Shown here: positions 56,994 through 64,000 of the stretch, in pieces
Numbering within the stretch: the stretch's first letter is position 1
Layout of the letters: each line of letters starts with the position of its first letter
Origin: Periplaneta americana
Taxonomy: Eukaryota; Arthropoda; Insecta; Blattodea; Blattidae
Assembly (NCBI RefSeq): GCF_040183065.1
Contig: NC_091126.1
Coordinates: 144,486,204 to 144,550,203, forward strand
Reading direction: 5' to 3'
Length of the DNA stretch: 64,000 bases
The notes under the pieces: model-generated
Told to the model about the DNA's origin: nothing
The model's database searches: none
Seen by the model: the letters and a program-made list of their open reading frames with translations, nothing else
Translations under genes and position numbers: made by a program

Positions 56994-57060
56994 AGTGATA
57001 TCCAACCGGAGGTACGTGAAAAAGTCTTAAGGGGTACGTAAAATTTAAAATAAGCATATA
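56994..57060 (+). mobile_element. Possible hAT left end
   Basis: CAGTGATATCCAACCGGAGG followed by TACGTGAAAAAGTCTTAAG resembles the left end of hAT elements of the Charlie/ZBED5 type. It might be the end of the relic at 58730-60560, with other insertions between, but no target duplication links them. Confidence 0.4.
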
Positions 57061-57782
57061 CGTTTCATGAATGATCAGACCTAATGAAAACCATTTCTGC
57101 CAGAGCGAATTTATATTGCTTTCTATTATTCTACTCAACAATTAAATCTTGCAACTCCGCTTGTTATGCTAATAGTCAAAATCGATGCTTTTGGGTATAT
57201 TGGCTGAGTGTGACATCTTCCAGTAGTGTGTGGTGACTGCTGTAAGCAGGTTCGTTTTCTATACTTCTTATATTATAGTCTCATTTCTCACTCCATATAT
57301 AGTCCGGATCACCTTACTTAATACCATAAGGATGAAACCTAACCATTCTTCCCCTATTACTACATATGCTAGTGGATTATAGTGATTTTCTAGCTCTCAG
57401 GTTGAATTTTCTTTTACCAACTTCGTTTCGAATTTCGGGTACTGACAAATACTACAACTGCTAGTTATTTTCTAACTGTTATGTTGGCAGCAACAATTTC
57501 GGTTTGCAGTAAAAGAAACTGATGAAAATGCAAGCAAGTAAATACATTTTTAGGTTAGGTCTCATGAATCGTAAACTATTTAGTCAAAGCAATGAATTTC
57601 ATGTTGCCAGACAAAATAGATTTTAATATTAGATCATAATTCTAATTACCAACATAATATGCGAGAAGTCCATGAGGAAAATATACTATATCATAAATTA
57701 TTGAACCATTTTGGAAACACCTCGCAACACAAAGATGAGATGTGGTAAATAAGCAAGACATTGTTATTGTTAATACTGTATT

Positions 57783-57784
<2 letters not shown>

Positions 57785-57836
<52 letters not shown>
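57785..57836. repeat. (TTA)n microsatellite
   Basis: About seventeen trinucleotide units without interruption. Confidence 0.96.
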
Positions 57837-58103
57837 ACAGTACGTAGCATTGTGATTTTACCCTTTTCGGTGACATCTGGTATCAGTTGACAAGACTAAA
57901 GAGATTGTCAAATTAGATTTTTAGGAACTACACTTATGTGATCCTCACTATACTTGGGAACTAAGTGCAGAACTATAATCATACAATCATGGCGAGTATA
58001 AAGACAAGACAGTTGAAATTTCTAAAATAATATGCTATACAATTTTACATAATCAACAAAAGTGGCACTGGGAACATCATATGAGTCAGCATTGCTAGAA
58101 TCT

Positions 58104-58701
58104 ACGGCAATTCGGAAGGCGGTAGTCTGCTAGCGTTTGCGTCGAGAGAGACAGATAGAGCAAGGCAGCGTACAACATTGCCACATCGTACTGCAATACA
58201 AATAGCCCAGGAGAGAATTTAAATTATCAAGAGACAATAATGACCTTAGCCGTTGATTACTGTAAACATGACATCAAACAAACCCTCTTTCCTTCACTAA
58301 CAATATTCTTTGCACGGTTCTCAATCCCACACCACATGCTTCTGCAGTCGTTTCTTGCGCGTTGGCAACGTTGTAGCCAGCATCAAGATGGCCGGCAGCG
58401 TTCTGCTCGTCAACGTTTTTAAAATAATTAACACTTTAAACACTATTTTCCGCGCCTGCCTGTGTAATACTTGTCTTTTTACAGTCTCTTCTTCCATTTA
58501 TTTATCTTACACACACATAGTAAATGTTAGTTTTACTTATTCAATGCAATGAAACACTCACACGTGAACAAACGAACTCGGAAAGTACTAGTTACAGACT
58601 GATTCCGATTGGTTCTACTGTACAAGCTTGTGACGTCACATGCCAGAAATGCTACGGCGCATATAGCAGCTGACCGCCTTCCGAAATGCCGTCTAGTCTA
58701 G
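58104..58701. mobile_element. 0.6-kb TIR element (CGGCAATTCGGAAGGCGGT ends)
   Basis: CTAGAATCTACGGCAATTCG plus GAAGGCGGT on the left is matched in inverse by ACCGCCTTCCGAAATGCCGT plus CTAGTCTAG on the right. The interior has 'TGACGTCACATG' near the right end and no transposase. The exact ends and target duplication are uncertain. Confidence 0.75.
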
Positions 58702-59255
58702 TTTCAAAAAATAAATCACCGTGCATAGCAGTTACTGTTTCTGGCGCTTTGGCTATAGCAGATAAAATGTTAGACAAAAAATTTTGCTAAAGTAATAAAA
58801 CAATTCCTAATTCATGACATGGTACAAGATGTTGAGGAAGAAGTAGAAAACATTAAGCTTGACACAATATTTGCGGTTCATATTGAATCGGTGGATGGGT
58901 CTGACGATGTCGAGTTATTTATAGTATACGTTCGCTATTTTGATTTTAAGCCTAAAAAATGTGCTATTGCTGATGAAAGTCTAGGATGTAAACAATTATC
59001 AGAATATACAAAGGGAGAGGTTATTTTTTAAATTCTTGGTAATTTCATAAGATTAGAATTAATTTTGTCATGAACTGGTGTGTGTGTGTCCACAGATGGA
59101 GCTGCTCCATTGACAGGTCAGAAAAGTGGTCTTCTTGCTCGTATTCGCGAAATTAACCCCAAAATAATTTGGCAACATTGCATTATATACAGAGAAAACT
59201 TGGTTTAGAATATAAATATCTCCTGATTTTCATGAAATGCTGAACATCGCTGTAA

Positions 59256-59452
59256 AGGCTGGTTCACAATAAACCAGGAACGGAAACTACAACAAGAACG
59301 AGAACGGAAATAATGTTAAAATAAATGTATTTAAATGTGAGCATTCACAATTAACTATTGTGAATACTCACATTTAAATACATTCATTTTAACATTATTT
59401 CCGTTCTCGTTCTCGTTGTACTTTCCGTTCCCGGTTTATTGTGAACCAGCCT
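59256..59452. mobile_element. Harbinger-like palindromic MITE, 197 bp, TAA duplication
   Basis: The ends AGGCTGGTTCACAATAAACC and CCCGGTTTATTGTGAACCAG-CCT are inverted, and TAA flanks it (59253-59255 and 59453-59455). It is the same length and family as 25063-25259. It interrupts the ZBED5-like hAT relic. Confidence 0.93.
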
Positions 59453-60131
59453 TAAGAATAAAGTCGATTAAGTCACGTGAACTGTCGTCTTTAAAAAAAT
59501 GTGCGAGAAGATGGGATCCACATACTCAACTGTTTTTATAACACCGGGGAGCAGTGATTATCGCGAGGACGCGTAATGACTCGCCTTTTTGAATTGAAAA
59601 TGGAGGTAAACTGTTTCCTTACAAAACTGAAATCCGATCTAGTGACGTATTTGGAGATGAAAGGTGAACTTTTCAGCTAGCTTATTTGACGGATATTTTC
59701 AACAAAATTAATGATTTCAATCTTCAACTCCAAGATTTCGAAAACAATATTTTAAAATCCCATGTCAAAGTAAAAGGGTTTTGTAAGAAAATATTATTTT
59801 GTATTGACTGCATTTAATAAAGGGAATATTGCAGTTTTTACAACTGTGTTTGAAACTAGTGGACAAAATGAAGTTGGTATTGCTGATAGAGTTTTAGAAA
59901 TAATTAACCAAATGCCACCTAGAAAATCTCAGGATAAGTTTTCGAAAAGACTTGAGAAATAAATTAACATATAATATAGGATTACAAATCCGTTTTCCAC
60001 CACAGCTATCAGTTCCCCTGAACTTCCCTTAAAATTGAAAGTCTGCTAGAGTGTCCGTTCACAGTTCACTGAAAATAAAATTCGAAAACTTGTCAATTTG
60101 TGACTTTTGGTGTTATATTCGCAAAGAGTAT

Positions 60132-60384
60132 ATCGTCGTTGTTCCTGCAATAACTTCTATGTGACATATTTATCGATTTTCATATTTTTGCTCTATTAAA
60201 TAACTTAAATAGTGATAGCAAATAATAAAATCTCCTATATGTAATTATATTTCCTTGTTTCGAAAATGTAAGAATTCACAGTCTCTTATGTACCACTGCC
60301 ATAGAATGAATAAATGTACTTTTTCTTCCTACTGAAAATTTTTATATTTTGCACATAGGAGTTATTGCAGGAACAACGACGACA
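60132..60384. mobile_element. MITE of about 250 bp (CGTCGTTGTTCCTGCAATAA ends)
   Basis: ATCGTCGTTGTTCCTGCAAT plus AACTTCTATGTG on the left is matched in inverse by CACATAGGAGTTATTGCAGG plus AACAACGACGA on the right. It lies in the hAT relic between the middle and dimerisation parts. These ends recall a family spread in many insects. The target duplication is unclear. Confidence 0.85.
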
Positions 60385-60979
60385 TGAAACTCAGTGACAC
60401 TGCCATTCATATCTTCTGTCATTCCTTTATACTTATTAGTATGAGCAGGGTTTCTCTACGTTGAAAACAATCAAAACAAAACACAGAAATCGCTTGAATC
60501 CAAAACCATATCTGATACTCGGACTCACGAATATTCGCCCAAGAATCGAGTAGCTGGCGTGCAGAGAAAAACCTCAAGCATCTCGTCAATAGATCAAAAC
60601 CACTTAAGTTAATAATATAATGAGATAATTTTTTCTTTTATATAATATTTTCTAACGTTGTTCTTTTAATTACTTATTTAATGGCATGAATCTTTTCTTT
60701 ATATAGTTTAAAATTGGGTGATTTAATTATTGATCATTTGTTCATTTTAATTTAGTTCATACCCAGGCCGTTGTAACCTTGCACATGACAGTTGTTATTT
60801 GCGCTGGCAATTCTCCCTATGAAAAAGTTGAACGTTGTGCGGTAGCCTTTCTACGAAGGAGGGAACCGAAGATTTGCACTGCAGTCTAAGGCTTATTGTG
60901 CTTACCACTCCTATTCTGTGAATGATTGGGTAGCTCTTGTACAAGTACAGCACGCCGCACCGTGAACTGAACCCGGGTT

Positions 60980-61190
60980 ATGATATGGATGATGATGATA
61001 TTTGAATTAATGATGGCGAAATTAGTCCGAGGTCCAACGCCGAAAGTTACCCAGCAATTCTGCTTCAATTGGGTAAGGGTAAACCCCGGAAAAAAACCCA
61101 ACCAGGTATCTTTTCCCAGCCAGGATTCCAACCCGGGCCCAGTCGTAACACGGTCAGACGCTCTGACCATTACTCCACAGCGGTGGACAA
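60980..61190 (-). mobile_element. tRNA-derived SINE (CACACCTGTGGAG family), minus strand, diverged
   Basis: On the minus strand it reads the head with 'CTGTGGAGTAATGGTCAGAG' and a B-box variant, then 'ACCTGGTTGGGTTTTTTTCC', 'GCTGGGTAACTTTCGG' and 'GTTGGACCTCGG'. It has lost the 3' end. It is more diverged than the other three copies. Confidence 0.85.
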
Positions 61191-62552
61191 TTTGTGTGTT
61201 AGTTTTATAATTATAAATAATTTGTTACGCTGCTGTGAAATGTTACAAAAGAGATGTCTTTCAGAAATTGGGAATCCTTTGCGTAAATAGTCAGGAGTCA
61301 GAATTGGTGCAAATGGCTCGTCAATTTTACGACCTGTAGAAGGAATTTGTCCGTACAGAGCGATTATTTAGTTCTGACAGCTAGGCGACGCGAAAGAGGG
61401 GAAATAATAGGAGTAGTAGGGAGAGTTCCGGAGTAGAGATAAGGGCGAGCTCTATTGTTCTCCAACCAGGAGATTAACCATGAAAGGTATGTGCTTACTA
61501 TTGCGTCATCTATTGGAACGAAGTAGATAGGTAATATTACCGTTATAACGTCAGTTTAAAAAACATGCGCTCTCCTGCATATGTTATTTCTTTTATGGAG
61601 GGATTAAAAGACCAGGAGATTAACCGTGATCTAAATTTGTAACTAGGGTAGTATAAATATGTGTGTATCAGTGTTATCGTTTGTGCTTTGAGAGTTAGCC
61701 AATGGAGATGCGTGTACCCACGTGTGTGACCTTACGACATCTTATGACATCAACATTCGTTCATAGCATTACCCGCTGCGTCTCATTCCCCTGAGACTTT
61801 CTCCTGGTTGGAGTACAGTACCGCACGCATGACATCCGCTTGCTCCGAAGGCAAGCGAGTGACTAACCCAAACACCCCACTAAATGGACTCGTCTGACCA
61901 AGGCGCACATTCCGGCGACTGTCAGGGCTAAATAATCGTACTGTATATATGGACGATCCCCCAATCTTGCAGATAATATAATAAAGCGGATATCAAAAAC
62001 TTTAGGCTTCTCTAAGATGATAGTAATAAGGAACGGAGTTACAAAATAACTACCGGTACCATTTGAATTAACAGAGAAGAATAGAAAATTACGCGTAATT
62101 TAAGTCAGTTGTTACGACAACATCGCATCTGTAGCTAGCAACATTTCGCAAAGCTGTCGGTGCAAGTTTACATCGGCCTGAGTATAGATAGTTACGTATG
62201 ATTTGAATTAAGCATAACAATCCTTGGGGTACAAGCTTGAGTGGAAAAGTGTCTGTAGGGGTACGAGGAGGGAAAAGATTCAATGCCACTGCTGTTAGAC
62301 TACAGCGATTAGCACTTTGCAGTTGATTTTTTTTTTTTGCCCCTTTGGGAAACGAATTTAAGGGGACTTGTACGTCAAAGCGCAGAAAAGTAATAAAAAA
62401 AATGTGCTAACATTTAAAATGCAGAAAGTTGCAGTCATAGTTTGATGTAAGACTTAGAGCATTCTAACGGGTAATTTATAAATATTTTAAGAGGTGAAAC
62501 ATATGTTTTATGTGCAATTACTGACTGCTAAAGCGGTCGGGTAGCTCAGATG
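61191..62552. other. No gene recognised; short inverted repeat
   Basis: CTCCAACCAGGAGATTAACC (61449-61470) has an inverse partial match TCTCCTGGTTGGAGTA (61800-61816), and CCAGGAGATTAACC recurs directly at 61611. These may be ends and subterminal repeats of a 0.37-kb element. The remainder to 62552 has no supported frame. Confidence 0.4.
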
Positions 62553-62810
62553 GAGCCCACACCTGTGGAGTAACGGTTAGCGCATCTGGCCGCGAAACCA
62601 GGTGGCACGGGTTCGATTCCCTGTCGGAACAGGTTACCTGGTTGAGGTGTTTTCCAGGGTTTTTCCTCAACCTAATATGAACAAGTGCTGGGTAACTATC
62701 GGTGCTGGACCCCGGACTCATGTCACCGCCATTATCACCTTCATTTCATTCAGACGTTGAATAACCTAAGATGTTGATAAAGCGTCGTAAAATAACCTAC
62801 TAAAAAAAAG
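62553..62810 (+). mobile_element. tRNA-derived SINE (CACACCTGTGGAG family)
   Basis: The head 'CACACCTGTGGAGTAACGGT' with 'GGGTTCGATTCCC' B box, body 'TTACCTGGTTGAGG', 'GGTGCTGGACCCCGGACTCA' and tail 'AAAATAACCTACTAAAAAAA'. It is one of the better-kept copies. Confidence 0.92.
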
Positions 62811-62811
62811 C

Positions 62812-63060
62812 TTAAATGGTAAAGCAGCTGGCCAGGATTGGATGGTCCGGGGTTCGATCCCGGATGGTGACGACATTTTCTTGTGACCAAACTTCCAAAA
62901 CGGCCCAGATTTCCACTCAGTCTCCTTTCAAATTGACTGCCGGACCTTTCCTGGGGGTAAAAAGACAGTCGGAGCGTGGTGATGAACACGTCACCTCATT
63001 CTAGTGCCGAGGTCAATGAATGCATGGAGCTCTACCTCCATGCCCCCATATGCTATTCGT
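62812..63060 (+). mobile_element. tRNA-derived SINE, another family
   Basis: It begins directly after the previous SINE: 'AATGGTAAAGCAGCTGGCC' (A-box-like), 'GGGGTTCGATCCCGG' (B box), then a body with 'GACTGCCGGACCTTTCCTGG'. Its 3' end is not clear. Confidence 0.65.
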
Positions 63061-63100
63061 GGCATTTATAGCGACTATCTTTACCCACCTTTACTGACTA

Positions 63101-63895
63101 CAGTAGAGCGTCTCGTTTAGGCAGAGTGAAAACGTAAAGAAAGTGCAGGTAACTTGTGGGAGAGGACGAGTCGTACGATAAACACGAGGGATGTATAAGG
63201 TTTTAGTTACAACATTTATGGCGGAGCATTAATTGAAATATTTTCCAAAAACGTACAAAACAAAAGAACACAAATTGCATAACTTTATCATACACACATT
63301 TTAACAAACAAGCAAATGTAATGTTGAAATAATTCAATATAACAAATCAAATTTTGCTAGTTATATGATGTTGCTTTCAAGCAGCATTTTTACGGTCATA
63401 AATTTCATTCTCTGTATGACTAACAATATCACCGTCTTCTGTAGCCGAATTAACAAAACTAGAGTATATTAGTCTGAAGTGACAACACTATTTCCTAAAC
63501 ATAATAATTATCCCTTCTCAAAGTTAAATTTATTCAGGTACAGTACAGAAGACGATGATATTATGTTAGTCATACAGAGAATGAAATTCATGACCGTAAA
63601 AATGCTGCTTGAAAACAACATCATATAGACTAAGTAGCAAAATTTGATTTGTTATATTGAATTAATTCAACATTACAATTCCTTGTTTGTTAAAATGTGT
63701 ATATGATAATGTTATGCAATCTGTGTTCTTTTATTTTGTGTGTTTTTGGAAAATATAATGTCAATTAATGTTAATATAATTAATTGTAATTAAAACCTTG
63801 TGCATCCCTCGTGTTTATCGTACGGCTTGACCTTCCCCACACGTTACCTGCATTTTGTTTACGTTTTCACTGTGCCTAAACGAGACGCTCTACTG
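63101..63895. mobile_element. 795-bp Tigger/pogo-like fold-back element
   Basis: The ends CAGTAGAGCGTCTCGTTTAG and CTAAACGAGACGCTCTACTG are perfect inverted repeats with TA flanks (63099-63100 and 63896-63897). The halves pair along most of their length, including GTCATACAGAGAATGAAATT and its inverse near the centre. There is no transposase. CAGT ends and TA duplication fit pogo/Tigger. Confidence 0.92.
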
Positions 63896-64000
63896 TACTA
63901 CCATTTACTTCTTAGTATAGCTTATATTTTTTTTAATTAAACGTATTACTTCAATCTTTATATGAGCTGTTCAGAGCAGAAGTGGTGTAAGTCAAGAATG
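63896..64000. other. No gene recognised
   Basis: A short AT-rich end of the window with nothing to report. Confidence 0.4.

Larger units (their letters stand above)
58730..60565 (+). pseudogene. hAT transposase relic (ZBED5/SCAND3-like), carrying two MITEs
   Basis: Pieces in order: 58819-59031 'VQDVEEEVENIKLDTIFAVH' with 'VELFIVYVRYFD'; about 59090-59210 'VSTDGAAPLTGQKSGLLARI', 'WQHCIIYRENL' (STDGA carries the second catalytic Asp of hAT); about 59590-59790 'AYLADIFNKINDFNL'-type sequence; about 60447-60550 'GFSTLKTIKTKHRNRLNPKP', 'LGLTNIRPRIE' (dimerisation block). At least several stops and frame changes separate them, so it is an old relic. Two MITEs interrupt it. The N-terminal BED finger was not found. 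Confidence 0.82.

Overview
The window is eukaryotic, AT-rich and repeat-dominated, with two small intron-containing genes and dozens of transposable elements. The tRNA-derived SINEs and LINE C-terminal peptides (for example those near 26045-26227, 39784-39987 and 54990-55500) match, from memory, repeats that are very abundant in cockroach genomes. I therefore infer a blattodean, probably Periplaneta americana or a close relative. No bacterial operons, CRISPR arrays, rRNA or LTR/viral element were recognised.

Host genes. (1) On the + strand, a TATA box and non-coding first exon (about 16322-16381), a signal-peptide exon (18922-18972) and a last exon (21621-21965) with AATAAA at 22070 make a 131-residue secreted protein rich in PVY and GYG repeats. 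(2) On the - strand, the last exon (50372 down to 50043, poly(A) signal 50025-50020) encodes a GGYGGY-rich protein with the same N-terminal layout. They look like paralogous structural (cuticle, eggshell or silk-like) proteins. The signal-peptide exon of the second was not located.

Layout. 1-9.4 kb: a short tandem repeat, a TA-flanked TIR element, a LINE-like open frame split by a TAA-flanked element, degenerate AT-rich repeats holding a 214-bp MITE, a SINE and a fold-back. 9.6-13.5 kb: a 3.9-kb hAT copy with a SINE inside. 13.5-16.1 kb: SINE, LINE 3' half and a two-type 33/34-bp minisatellite with inverted outliers. 16.3-22.1 kb: gene 1, whose first intron holds a SINE broken by both a LINE and a piggyBac-like MITE. 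22.1-27 kb: a Tigger-like element, a mariner-like deletion derivative, two MITE families and a LINE 3' end. 28-33 kb: two inverted copies of a 0.6-kb MITE, one inside another MITE. 33.7-37.7 kb: a repeat split by a 3.3-kb transposon with a 4-bp target duplication. 38-42.3 kb: SINE, LINE 3' ends and microsatellites. 42.4-45 kb: a Harbinger-like element (MADF remnant) split by a hAT copy. 46-49 kb: another TTA-flanked composite. 50-50.4 kb: gene 2. 51-64 kb: CGGBP1-like hAT, tandem duplications, LINE, large palindromes, a ZBED5/SCAND3-like hAT relic carrying two MITEs, SINEs and a Tigger-like palindrome.

The most informative material is the set of nested insertions with clean target-site duplications, which gives relative insertion orders; the paralogous Gly/Tyr-rich gene pair; the minisatellite; and a strong local excess of the palindrome TAGGCCTA. 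I found no multi-gene functional system. Exact family names of several elements need a repeat-library search.
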